From: Cyanobacteria bacterium FACHB-63
GTDB taxonomy: Bacteria; Cyanobacteriota; Cyanobacteriia; Leptolyngbyales; Leptolyngbyaceae
Length of the DNA: 64,000 bases
Reading direction: 5' to 3'
Assembly: GCA_014695255.1 (NCBI GenBank)
Contig: JACJNX010000042.1
Coordinates: forward strand, 1 to 64,000
The notes beneath the pieces are model-generated. The model worked only from the letters and a program-made list of their open reading frames with translations. It did not search any database and was not told the origin of the DNA. Shown piece by piece: positions 43,883 through 52,194 of the stretch; the first letter of the stretch is position 1, and each line of letters opens with the position of its first letter. Position numbers and translations under genes: made by a program.

Positions 43883-45775
43883 ATGAGCGACACAATCCTG
43901 AATGTCCGTAACCTACAAGTTCAATTCAAAACTGATGAACGATTGGTTAAAGCGGTAGACGGCATTTCATTTCAAGTGCGACGGGGACGAACGCTCGGAA
44001 TTGTGGGTGAATCAGGGTCAGGAAAATCGGTGACATCGCTGGCGGTGATGCGGCTGATTCCCAATCCGCCGGGACGAATTACGGACGGTGAAATCCTGTT
44101 TCAGGCGGCAGATGCTCCAGAGCCGATCGATCTTTTGCGATTGAGCGAAAAGCAAATGCAGTCTTATCGCGGTGAACAGATTTCGATGATTTTTCAGGAG
44201 CCGATGAGTTCGCTGAATCCGGTGTATACCTGCGGGTTTCAGCTTGTTGAGGCAATTCGGCAGCACCAGAACATTTCGCAATCTGAAGCGCGACGACGGG
44301 CAGCTTCCTTGCTGCAAGAAGTGCGAGTGTTGCCGCCAGATGAAGAATTAAAGCAACGAGTCTTAGAAGAACGCAACCAAAAATCACTGAGCGAACCGGA
44401 ACTCGATCAAGAACTGAATCGCCAAAAAACTGCAATGCTCGATCGCTATCCGCATGAGCTGTCCGGCGGACAGTTGCAGCGAATCATGATTGCGATGGCG
44501 ATCGCCTGTAATCCCACTTTGCTGATTGCTGACGAACCGACTACTGCACTGGATGTGACGGTACAGGCAACGATTTTAGATTTGCTGCGGGAACTGCGCG
44601 ATCGGCGCGGCATGGCAATGATGTTTATCACCCACGATCTCGGCTTGATTGCGGAAATCGCGGATGATGTAGCGGTAATGTACGAAGGCAAAATCGTCGA
44701 ATACGGCTCGGTTTGGGAAATTTTCTCGAATCCGAAGCATCCGTACACCAAAGGCTTGCTGACTTGTCGTCCACAGCCCGATCGACGCTTGCGATTTTTA
44801 CCAACCGTTTCGGACTTTATGGAAGTGTCGCTGTTACCGAATGGGGAGAAATTAATTCAGGCAAAGCAGCGCGACGTGCAGACTGCCTTAAAGGAAGCAC
44901 AAGAAATCAGCGATGCGGAATTTGATCAGCGGCTCAAATCACTCCAGCAAAAGCAGCCGCTTGTTTCAGTTCAAAATCTGCAAGTTGCCTTTCCAGTTCG
45001 GGGGGTGTTTGGGCAGACGAAGCGCTACATGATGGCGGTGAACGATGTGTCGTTCGATGTCTATCCGGGTGAAACGCTGGGACTGGTCGGAGAATCAGGT
45101 TGCGGTAAATCAACGCTAGCGCGAACGCTGCTGAGGCTGATCGAGCCGAAGCAAGGCAAGATTTTCTTTGACAACGAGGACATTTTAAAGCTTTCTAAGC
45201 ATCGGGTGCGTCAACTACGGCGCGATGCTCAGATTATTTTCCAGAATCCGTACAGTTCACTCGATCCTCGGATGAACATTGGCGATGCGGTGATGGAACC
45301 GTTGATCATCTATGGGCGCGGCAACCGGAAGCAGTATAAGGAACGAGTTGAGTATCTATTGCAGCGCGTGGGACTTGATCCGAAGTGGATTAATCGCTAT
45401 CCGCATGAGTTTTCTGGCGGACAACGGCAACGGATTTGTATTGCTCGATCGCTCGCCCTCAATCCCAAATTCATCATCTGCGATGAATCGGTATCGGCAC
45501 TCGATGTTTCAGTGCAAGCGCAGGTGTTGAATCTGCTGAAAGAATTGCAATCGGAATTTGGGTTAACTTACGTTTTCATTTCACATGACTTAAGCGTTGT
45601 GAAGTTCATGAGCGATCGCATTATCGTGATGAATCGCGGCAAGATTGAAGAAATTGGAACATCCGAAACGATCTATCGCAGACCGCAGACTTCTTATACT
45701 CGTCAGTTAATCTCTGCGATTCCGATTGGATCACTCGATCGCATTCGCGAACGTCAACAGCAACGATCGGCTTAA
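43883..45775 (+). CDS. Fused dipeptide/oligopeptide ABC transporter ATPase (DppD-DppF type)
   Basis: A 630-residue protein with two tandem ABC ATPase domains. The first (about 5-270) has [30 protein letters not shown] and [16 protein letters not shown]. The second (about 355-610) has [31 protein letters not shown] and [16 protein letters not shown]. Each ends in an oligopeptide-ATPase C-terminal segment. It should energise import of peptides or related solutes. The permeases and binding protein are not nearby. Its 3' end overlaps the Uma2 gene by four bases. Confidence 0.95.
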   Translation: MSDTILNVRNLQVQFKTDERLVKAVDGISFQVRRGRTLGIVGESGSGKSVTSLAVMRLIPNPPGRITDGEILFQAADAPEPIDLLRLSEKQMQSYRGEQISMIFQEPMSSLNPVYTCGFQLVEAIRQHQNISQSEARRRAASLLQEVRVLPPDEELKQRVLEERNQKSLSEPELDQELNRQKTAMLDRYPHELSGGQLQRIMIAMAIACNPTLLIADEPTTALDVTVQATILDLLRELRDRRGMAMMFITHDLGLIAEIADDVAVMYEGKIVEYGSVWEIFSNPKHPYTKGLLTCRPQPDRRLRFLPTVSDFMEVSLLPNGEKLIQAKQRDVQTALKEAQEISDAEFDQRLKSLQQKQPLVSVQNLQVAFPVRGVFGQTKRYMMAVNDVSFDVYPGETLGLVGESGCGKSTLARTLLRLIEPKQGKIFFDNEDILKLSKHRVRQLRRDAQIIFQNPYSSLDPRMNIGDAVMEPLIIYGRGNRKQYKERVEYLLQRVGLDPKWINRYPHEFSGGQRQRICIARSLALNPKFIICDESVSALDVSVQAQVLNLLKELQSEFGLTYVFISHDLSVVKFMSDRIIVMNRGKIEEIGTSETIYRRPQTSYTRQLISAIPIGSLDRIRERQQQRSA

Positions 45776-46323
45776 CCGTTGAGAATCCGCTCGACCAAAA
45801 TCGAAAGATCTGGGAATGCGAGAGGTGCGATCGTGCCCGTCGATCGCGTCACTTCTGAACTGTAATCCCCGTTTTGCGGGTCGCGAAATATGATTAACTC
45901 TAGCTTCTTCAAGTTCACCACCCAATACTCAGGAATTCCAACTTCAGCGTAGATTTTGCGCTTGATTTCAAGATCTTTGCTGAGGCTGGAATTAGAGTAT
46001 TCAATCAGCCAGAAGATGTTTTCAGGATAAGGATGATGATCGCGGTATTCTCGTCCAAGATCTTGAACAATTGCAAGACCGGGTTCCGGTTCTGATTGAT
46101 TTGGTAATGTAACCGGTTTTGCACTGCGAACATCTGCTAAACCATCTAAAAGTTTTAGCAAATACTTAAATGTTTCATTGGAGCCAAACGCATGAGGCTC
46201 TCCTTCTGGGGGCATTTCGACAATTTCTCCGCACAACAACTCTACCCGCCGATCGTCTAAAATCCCCGCCTCAATCATGCGGTGATACTCCTCTAGCGTC
46301 CATTTCGCGATCGTCACGCTCAT
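45772..46323 (-). CDS. Uma2 family (DUF820) protein with altered active site
   Basis: A 183-residue PD-(D/E)XK-fold protein. [28 protein letters not shown] and [33 protein letters not shown] are diagnostic. The family PD motif reads [10 protein letters not shown] here, with Gly in place of the catalytic Asp; the following Glu (IEYS) and Lys (EIKRK) remain. Uma2 genes are greatly expanded in cyanobacteria, with unclear function. If the residue change is real, nuclease activity is probably lost. It lies three bases downstream of the ferredoxin-like gene on the same strand. Confidence 0.9.
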   Translation of the reverse strand: MSVTIAKWTLEEYHRMIEAGILDDRRVELLCGEIVEMPPEGEPHAFGSNETFKYLLKLLDGLADVRSAKPVTLPNQSEPEPGLAIVQDLGREYRDHHPYPENIFWLIEYSNSSLSKDLEIKRKIYAEVGIPEYWVVNLKKLELIIFRDPQNGDYSSEVTRSTGTIAPLAFPDLSILVERILNG

Positions 46324-46326
46324 CGG

Positions 46327-46695
46327 TTAATCCTCGTCTAGCGGCAGACCACGCTTGACCCGACCTTTTCCAAAAAAGCGTCCGAATTGCAGTTCGTACA
46401 CTTCATCTTCATCCTGGGTTTCAACTTCGAGATCCGATTTGGCATAGCTCACGCATAACAGCGCATAGCCTTGACGCTTTAACTCTGGCGACAATCCCAC
46501 CGCTTCCGGTTGCTCTAAATCACCTGACAGTACCCGCACCGCACAAGTGGTACACGCTCCATTGCGACAGGAAAACGGCAGTTCGATTCCTTGAGTTTCG
46601 CCGGATTGAAGAACGTAGCGATCGTCCGGTACTTTAAAAGTGTAAAACTTGTCTTTTTGTCGATGATAGACCCGAATGGTATGAAATTCAGTCAT
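46327..46695 (-). CDS. [2Fe-2S] ferredoxin, FdC2-like with C-terminal extension
   Basis: A 122-residue plant-type ferredoxin. Ligands are in SCRNGACTTCAVRV with the fourth Cys in ALLCVSYAKSD. Unlike the main photosynthetic ferredoxin (about 98 residues) it carries a conserved C-terminal tail, ELQFGRFFGKGRVKRGLPLDED, which recalls FdC2-type ferredoxins of plants and cyanobacteria. It probably transfers electrons to a specific partner rather than to FNR in bulk. Stop and Uma2 start are three bases apart. Confidence 0.9.
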   Translation of the reverse strand: MTEFHTIRVYHRQKDKFYTFKVPDDRYVLQSGETQGIELPFSCRNGACTTCAVRVLSGDLEQPEAVGLSPELKRQGYALLCVSYAKSDLEVETQDEDEVYELQFGRFFGKGRVKRGLPLDED

Positions 46696-46774
46696 GATCG
46701 TTGTTTTGAATCTGCTCTTTCCACTCTAAGACTTTTTGGTGGCAGCAGTTGAGTAGCGGTAAACCAGAGGTGCA

Positions 46775-48433
46775 CTATTTTGTGCGGCAGACCCAAAGAT
46801 CATAGAATTTGCTGCTGGATTGGCGATTATAATGTGCGGCAAAGATTTTCCTGAATTCATCACTAAATAGTTTCTGAAGTGGCGGATAGTAGCTGTAGAC
46901 CTGAAACGGTGGATTTTCTTTCGGAATTAACCAAATCTCTGTTTGGCAAGTTCTCATCGCATTGAGTGTACTTTCTGGCGTGTTATTCATTCCAGATGCC
47001 TGCATTTCCATGAGAGACGCAGAATCGAGCAAGTAAGGATTACCCGAAAATACTAACTGAGGGCGATAGGTTGAAAGTTGATAGCTTACTGCACCATAGC
47101 CCATGCCGATCGTGCGATTTGGATTGCGTGCCATGATGCGATCGAGGTCTGCGATCGCATCGTGTCCGGGAGCAGTAGTCATTCGATTGATAAACTTCAC
47201 TTCAGTTGAATAAACCGCTAAACAGAGCGATAACGTGAATGCGATCGCAGCACTCAAGCTAATTGGAGTAATGAGTTTAGATTGCTTTGAATGGGTTGGG
47301 ATTTGAAATAGTTCGATCGCAAGATAAACCAATAGCGGCACAAATGGCAGCATATTATTTTCTAAAGCACCACGAGTTGAGCTAATCACTGCATTTACAA
47401 CAATGCCAGCGATCAAAGTAGTGCAATAGAGGAAATGCTTAGATAACCATCGTTTAAGTGAATCAAAATTAGTAAAGAGCGACTGTATAAAAGCGATCGC
47501 TACAGGTAATGCTACAAATCCCGTCCATAAAAGATTCTTTGGAATTTGATCGGAATTAATCCCCTTGAGTCGAACTTGCTGTAGCCACGTCCAATAATTC
47601 GTGAATGAGATTTGAGGAAAGATGAAGTATGGTAATGCTGAAATAAACGCAGCAGTACCAGATGAAATTAATACAGAAGTTAATCCAAATCGGTACAGTA
47701 ATAAAACGTAAATTGGAATGAAATGTAGAAACGCTGTGATTTTTAGATTCGTGCTAATGCCAAGTGCGATAGCGCTCCCAATCATCGCCGTCGATCGCTT
47801 ACCTCGCACGACCAGGAACAATCCTAAAACGGTAAAAAATAACAGTAACGAGTCCGGTCTGACCCAAAACGAAGATGTTAGCAACCCAGAAGCAGAAGTC
47901 TGCGCTAGAAAACAGAGGGAAACGATCGCGCTTCCAAATATTCCAGCTTTCCAGCCTAACCGATCTCGAATCAACCAAAAGATTAGTCCTAAACTCGAAA
48001 GCCCTGCTAAACAGCCTGCAATCTTTGCTGAAAAAATTCTCGGTTTTAGAATACTTAGAAATGCGCTCTGAATCACGTAAGAAAGCGCACCATAATTATT
48101 AATGTATCTTTCTGCTGCATCTGACTTTGGATAAAGTGCTTGTCCTCTGTGAAAGAGCCATGAAACGATCGCAACATTCGCCTCGGCCGGATCAGCAAAA
48201 TCTGCCCAAGTTGGATAAAGGACTACCAAGCTAACATAGTTCAAAATAATCAAACTTGCGAGTAGAAGCAGAATCGCACGAATGAAACGATCGACCTGAT
48301 GCCGAAACTGAAATATTATGAGTGCTGGAATCAACCCAATTAAGAACAGCGCAAAAAACCCTTGAAAGATTAATTCAATCTCTAATCTTTTGCTGCTCGA
48401 AATCGCTTGAATTATCGTTTCTAGCGCTTGCAT
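46775..48433 (-). CDS. Polytopic membrane protein, GT39/ArnT-like
   Basis: A 552-residue protein with about a dozen membrane helices. A first periplasmic loop with YPTWADFADPAEANVA and HRGQALYPKSDAAERYINNYG resembles the acidic loop of GT-C glycosyltransferases of PMT/ArnT type. The C-terminal 130 residues are a soluble domain. It likely moves a sugar from a polyprenyl-phosphate donor to an envelope acceptor. No partner genes are nearby. Confidence 0.75.
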   Translation of the reverse strand: MQALETIIQAISSSKRLEIELIFQGFFALFLIGLIPALIIFQFRHQVDRFIRAILLLLASLIILNYVSLVVLYPTWADFADPAEANVAIVSWLFHRGQALYPKSDAAERYINNYGALSYVIQSAFLSILKPRIFSAKIAGCLAGLSSLGLIFWLIRDRLGWKAGIFGSAIVSLCFLAQTSASGLLTSSFWVRPDSLLLFFTVLGLFLVVRGKRSTAMIGSAIALGISTNLKITAFLHFIPIYVLLLYRFGLTSVLISSGTAAFISALPYFIFPQISFTNYWTWLQQVRLKGINSDQIPKNLLWTGFVALPVAIAFIQSLFTNFDSLKRWLSKHFLYCTTLIAGIVVNAVISSTRGALENNMLPFVPLLVYLAIELFQIPTHSKQSKLITPISLSAAIAFTLSLCLAVYSTEVKFINRMTTAPGHDAIADLDRIMARNPNRTIGMGYGAVSYQLSTYRPQLVFSGNPYLLDSASLMEMQASGMNNTPESTLNAMRTCQTEIWLIPKENPPFQVYSYYPPLQKLFSDEFRKIFAAHYNRQSSSKFYDLWVCRTK

Positions 48434-48552
48434 TGGTTGGCAAATTCTAGCAAAGGGATCACAGCGATCAAAGCATAAATTGTGTTCGATCGCATGACAA
48501 ATTGAGGACTAGAGTGTGTTTTCAAGCTTTCTTACTGCGTTGCTTGCCCGCT

Positions 48553-48575
48553 CCGGAATGGAATTCGGGGCTAGC
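48553..48575. repeat. Dispersed palindromic repeat, copy 2
   Basis: CCGGAATGGAATTCGGGGCT, one base different from the copy at 38603-38628 over the shared part. It lies between the GT39-like gene and the XRE gene. Confidence 0.65.
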
Positions 48576-48601
48576 TGAACGAAGCGAGGGACTTTACCAC
48601 C

Positions 48602-48823
48602 CTACTCTTCAGGATCTTGCACATATTGAATCAAATCCGCAGGCGTACAGTTCAGCGCATCACACAGTTTAGCCAGCGTTTCACCGCCGATCGCAGGCAT
48701 ATCATCTGCATTCTTCAACTTCGAGATGCTAACCGGATTCATATTCATGATTTGAGCCAGTGCTTTGTTGGTTATTTTGCGGTCTGCCATGACCACTCTC
48801 AATCGCCACCGAATCTTTCCCAC
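48602..48823 (-). CDS. Small XRE-family HTH regulator
   Basis: A 73-residue protein that is almost entirely one Cro/C1-type helix-turn-helix: ITNKALAQIMNMNPVSISKLK, then GGETLAKLCDALNCTPADLIQY. This YozG-like type is common as a solitary repressor or as an antitoxin-like partner. No toxin gene is adjacent. Its target is probably its own upstream region (48824-48900). Confidence 0.85.
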   Translation of the reverse strand: MGKIRWRLRVVMADRKITNKALAQIMNMNPVSISKLKNADDMPAIGGETLAKLCDALNCTPADLIQYVQDPEE

Positions 48824-48989
48824 GAATCCACACTGCTCAAAATGAAGGTTGCTAAACTTTCTCTGGGATAAATCTTGAATTGTCTCTTGTAGCCTGTTAA
48901 GCTATGCAAATGAATTAACAGTTGTTGCGCGATCGTAAACCCCGCCAAGAGATCACGATCGCGTTATCCCTAAATGAGGTAAATAAATC

Positions 48990-49244
48990 ATGCCACACAA
49001 CGCTGAGTTTGATGATTCTGCGGCACACGATCGTGTGCGTTCCTATCGAGAGCGATTCTTAACCAACTGGACGATCGTTTGTCTTCTGCCGAATATGCAG
49101 CGCGTAATTGTTGGAAGATTTCGCACTCGCACCGATGCAGATGGGCATTTAAGAGTGTTGCGTCAGATGATGCCGAGGCGAGAATTCATTGTGGTGTTCG
49201 ATCGTGAAGAAAGCGGAAGTTTTTCAAGCGTAGATTGCACGTAA
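48990..49244 (+). CDS. Small hypothetical protein
   Basis: An 84-residue protein with no membrane segment. TNWTIVCLLPNMQRVIVGRFRTRTDADGHLRVLRQMMPRR-type sequence suggests a small alpha/beta fold resembling SPOR-like or DUF repeats, but no family is recognised. AATGAGGTAAATAAATC lies before the ATG and provides a ribosome site. It is convergent with the HicB-like gene; the stop codons are about two bases apart. Confidence 0.6.
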   Translation: MPHNAEFDDSAAHDRVRSYRERFLTNWTIVCLLPNMQRVIVGRFRTRTDADGHLRVLRQMMPRREFIVVFDREESGSFSSVDCT

Positions 49245-49246
49245 TT

Positions 49247-49465
49247 CTAGCTTTGAGACATTAGCTCGTCTGTTTCTAATCCTAAAAACTCACAAAGCTC
49301 TTGAAGTGAAACGGGTAATACAAGACGTGATTCAGGCGGATGAATTAATTGGAGAGAAGCGATCGCTTGATCCTGCGTTTCACCTTGCCCAGCAATTCCA
49401 TTCTCAAGACAAAGCGCAATCCAATAATTCGAGCTACGTTTTAAGACCATTGTGTAAAAGCTCAT
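49247..49465 (-). CDS. HicB-like small protein
   Basis: A 72-residue protein with the HicB antitoxin strand-turn pattern: YWIALCLENGIAGQGETQDQAIASLQ, followed by a helical end (SLQELCEFLGLETDELM). Normal HicB antitoxins are longer and carry a DNA-binding domain; that is missing here. No HicA toxin with its conserved His is seen next to it. It may be a stand-alone partial-RNase-H-fold protein. Confidence 0.6.
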   Translation of the reverse strand: MSFYTMVLKRSSNYWIALCLENGIAGQGETQDQAIASLQLIHPPESRLVLPVSLQELCEFLGLETDELMSQS

Positions 49466-49486
49466 TGGCGCTTGATCGATTGATAT

Positions 49487-49588
49487 TCATTTCAAGCTAT
49501 ACCATTCCCCATCAATCTGGTTTTTATCCCCGTCGCAAACATCTAACTCTAGGTACTCATTCTCGAAATATACTGTTACATTTGGCAC
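49487..49588 (-). CDS. Possible small ORF upstream of the HicB-like gene
   Basis: An open frame whose last 33 residues (VTVYFENEYLELDVCDGDK, then NQIDGEWYSLK) look protein-like, with a possible GTG start at 49588; the frame continues upstream to 49693. It ends 21 bases before the HicB-like gene on the same strand, so the two could be a unit. There is no clear ribosome site and no recognised family. Confidence 0.35.
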   Translation of the reverse strand: MPNVTVYFENEYLELDVCDGDKNQIDGEWYSLK

Positions 49589-49639
49589 GATTAAACGGTA
49601 AGATAACCGGGCTACATATTGTTTTGTTAAGAAAATTAC

Positions 49640-50701
49640 GTGCAAGTTTATCCGAATCCGTCTACCCCGGTGACAGACGCTTTTGTTCGTCAAGATCTAC
49701 CCTTTACTCTCAAAGATGTAAGATCGGCAATCCCCGATCGTTGTTTTCAACCTTCAACCGCTCGTTCACTGGCTTATTTCTTCTTCGATATTGGCATCAT
49801 CGCAGGACTCATTGCGATCGCAGCTTATCTGGATTCTTGGCTGTTTTTCCCGATTTTTTGGCTTGCTCAAGGCACAATGTTTTGGGCATTGTTTGTAGTT
49901 GGGCACGACTGCGGACATGGCTCATTTTCTCAACACAAATGGCTGAACAATCTGGTTGGACATTTATCCCACTCTCCGATTTTGGTTCCGTTTCACGGCT
50001 GGAGAATTAGCCATCGCACTCACCACGCCAATACTGGCAACATTGATACCGACGAAAGCTGGTATCCAATCACAGAGACGCAGTATGCAGAAATGGGATT
50101 TTTAGAGAAGCTGATGCGGTTTTATTTGCCGTTGCTGGCTTATCCCCTGTATCTGTTTCGTCGATCGCCGGGTAAACAAGGCTCTCACTTTATGCCAAGT
50201 AGCCCCTTGTTCAAACCCTCTGAGCGCAATGACGTTCTTGTCAGTAGCGTTTGCTGGTTGTTGATGGTTGCATTTCTAGCAGCGTTAACTGTTCAGTTTG
50301 GCTTTCTATTTCTGCTGAAATACTATCTCGGTGGCTACGTTGTATTTGTGATTTGGTTGGATCTAGTGACCTTCCTACATCACACTGAAGATGATATTCC
50401 CTGGTATCGGGGTGAAGATTGGTATTTTCTGAAGGGTGCGTTGTCTACAATCGATCGTGATTACGGCATTTTTAATCCGATTCATCATGATATTGGCACT
50501 CATGTTGCTCACCATATCTTCTCGAATATGCCGCATTACCGCTTAAAGGAAGCAACAGAAGCAATTAAGCCTGTCCTCGGCACATATTACCGCAAGTCAA
50601 ATGAGCCGATTTGGAAAAGCTTTTTCAAATCCTACTTTGCTTGTCATTTTGTGGCTGACACCGGATCGAAAATCTACTACGACTCGCCGCATATTCGATA
50701 A
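49640..50701 (+). CDS. desB: Omega-3 (delta-15) fatty acid desaturase
   Basis: A 353-residue acyl-lipid desaturase of DesB type. Three His boxes are present: HDCGH at 89-93, HRTHH at 125-129 and HVAHH at 288-292. ANTGNIDTDESWYP and the C-terminal FVADTGSKIYYDS are typical of omega-3 desaturases of cyanobacteria and plastids (FAD7/8). It adds a third double bond to membrane linoleic acid, often induced by cold. The start is GTG; no better start is visible. It is alone in its transcript. Confidence 0.93.
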   Translation: MQVYPNPSTPVTDAFVRQDLPFTLKDVRSAIPDRCFQPSTARSLAYFFFDIGIIAGLIAIAAYLDSWLFFPIFWLAQGTMFWALFVVGHDCGHGSFSQHKWLNNLVGHLSHSPILVPFHGWRISHRTHHANTGNIDTDESWYPITETQYAEMGFLEKLMRFYLPLLAYPLYLFRRSPGKQGSHFMPSSPLFKPSERNDVLVSSVCWLLMVAFLAALTVQFGFLFLLKYYLGGYVVFVIWLDLVTFLHHTEDDIPWYRGEDWYFLKGALSTIDRDYGIFNPIHHDIGTHVAHHIFSNMPHYRLKEATEAIKPVLGTYYRKSNEPIWKSFFKSYFACHFVADTGSKIYYDSPHIR

Positions 50702-50747
50702 ACACTCATCTGATTGAGAACTCCAATTTCTTACGAAGCTGGAGTTC

Positions 50748-51026
50748 TCAATTTTTTGTCGGTTCATCGTCTTCGTTTAGGTCAATTAAGCCTTCATCAA
50801 CGGCTGTTTCGATCAGAAACCGTTTTGCCAAGCGATCGTACACTCCCGCGCCCACAAACTGGGGAAATTTATGCGATCGGCTGTAGACCCAGACTAAACT
50901 TTCTTTCTCAAAAATCCGAACATCCTGAAACCACTTACACTCTGGCATCTGCGACTTTGCAAATTCAAGAGCATCAATCCAGCGATCAAACTCGCGATCG
51001 ACATTGCGTGTGACAACTCTAAACAC
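50748..51026 (-). CDS. Small hypothetical protein
   Basis: A 92-residue soluble protein. VDREFDRWIDALEFAKSQMP and IFEKESLVWVYSRSHKFPQF suggest a compact alpha/beta fold. No family is recognised. It is divergent from the MnmC-like gene by about 55 bases and convergent with desB. Codon use and length favour a real gene. Confidence 0.6.
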   Translation of the reverse strand: MFRVVTRNVDREFDRWIDALEFAKSQMPECKWFQDVRIFEKESLVWVYSRSHKFPQFVGAGVYDRLAKRFLIETAVDEGLIDLNEDDEPTKN

Positions 51027-51081
51027 TGTTTTATCCTTGTGAACCCTAACTCTAGAATAAAGGAAGCGTTCAGAAGTTTGT

Positions 51082-51957
51082 ATGCCCGATTGGATTCCGC
51101 AGTTAACTCAAGATGGCTCTTATACCTTCTTCTCTGAGGAATTCGGAGAAGCATTTCACAGCTATCAAGGTGCAAAAACCGAAGCCTTTCAGAAATTCTC
51201 AGACGCGATCGACCTGCAACAGAGAGCACAACAATCCCAAATCAGACTCTTAGATGTTTGCTATGGATTAGGCTATAACACCGCAGCCGCGATCGAGGTA
51301 ATCAGAAAAGTCAATCCAATCTGCAATATTGAAATTTACGCTTTAGAACTCGATCCAACAGTACCTCTCGGAGCAGTTACGCCACAATTACTGCAATACT
51401 GGTCAAAACCCGTTCAAGAGATCCTAGAATCACTCGCAAACCAGCATTACCATCAGCAAGATCATCTCAAAGCACAATTGCTCATTGGTGACGCAAGACA
51501 AACAATTCAACACTTAATCACATCGAAATTTCAAGCAGATGCCATTTTTTTTGATCCATTCTCACCCCGTCGCTGCCCCCAACTTTGGACGATCGAATTC
51601 TTTCAGCTTGTTGCCCAATGCCTTGCCCCAACCGGAAAACTCGCAACCTACTCACGATCGGCATCCGTTCGGGCTGCCCTAATCGAAGCCGGATTACAAA
51701 TCGGAACTATTCCCCTCGGAGCGCTGCACCTGCCGCACGGCTGGGCACAAGGGACGATCGCAGCCTGGAACGCTGAAACCCTGCATCCTTTGTCACAAAT
51801 GGAACAAGAACATCTCAAGACCCGCGCCGCCATTCCTTACCGCGATCGCAGCCTCAGCGATTCAGCCGCAGAAATTTTGACCCGACACGAACAAGAACAG
51901 CGATCGAGCACGGTAGAATCAACCTCAAGTTGGCGAAGACGTTGGAACATCAAATGA
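51082..51957 (+). CDS. MnmC-like SAM-dependent methyltransferase (DUF752)
   Basis: A 291-residue Rossmann methyltransferase. SAM motif I is LLDVCYGLGYNTAAAIE (near 56-72), ALELDP follows as motif II, and the DUF752 signature IFFDPFSPRRCPQLWT is near 160. This domain is the methyltransferase half of MnmC, which makes 5-methylaminomethyl-2-thiouridine in tRNA wobble positions. The FAD oxidase half is absent, as usual in cyanobacteria. A 38-residue membrane peptide gene overlaps its stop codon. Confidence 0.9.
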   Translation: MPDWIPQLTQDGSYTFFSEEFGEAFHSYQGAKTEAFQKFSDAIDLQQRAQQSQIRLLDVCYGLGYNTAAAIEVIRKVNPICNIEIYALELDPTVPLGAVTPQLLQYWSKPVQEILESLANQHYHQQDHLKAQLLIGDARQTIQHLITSKFQADAIFFDPFSPRRCPQLWTIEFFQLVAQCLAPTGKLATYSRSASVRAALIEAGLQIGTIPLGALHLPHGWAQGTIAAWNAETLHPLSQMEQEHLKTRAAIPYRDRSLSDSAAEILTRHEQEQRSSTVESTSSWRRRWNIK

Positions 51958-52070
51958 GCGATCACGTTGGATTTTTGCAGAACTGGCAAGATGCAGTCGT
52001 ATTTTGGAGCTTTGTGGCAATTACCGTATTTGTCATCTGGCGCATCTTAGTCAGCAAGCCTAAAGATTAA
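51954..52070 (+). CDS. Small single-pass membrane peptide, 38 residues
   Basis: The ATG overlaps the MnmC-like stop codon as ATGA. The product has one hydrophobic stretch (VVFWSFVAITVFVIWRILV, residues about 15-33) with a basic C-terminus (SKPKD). The shape is like small cyanobacterial membrane proteins. No family is recognised. Coupling suggests that it is translated. Confidence 0.55.
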   Translation: MSDHVGFLQNWQDAVVFWSFVAITVFVIWRILVSKPKD

Positions 52071-52194
52071 TTCTCTATGTGATCGAAACGTAAAAATTAT
52101 TCTTAATTTCCAGAAAATACGTAGAATCTTCTAAAGAAATTGAGGGAATCGTGCCTACAATCTAGAGTGCTAGTCAGCGCATGAGTAAAATCTT

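Noticed and set aside
49306-50010. A 234-residue plus-strand ORF
   Set aside because: It overlaps desB in another frame and the HicB-like gene on the other strand. Its composition, rich in Ser, Arg and His, is that of a shadow frame.
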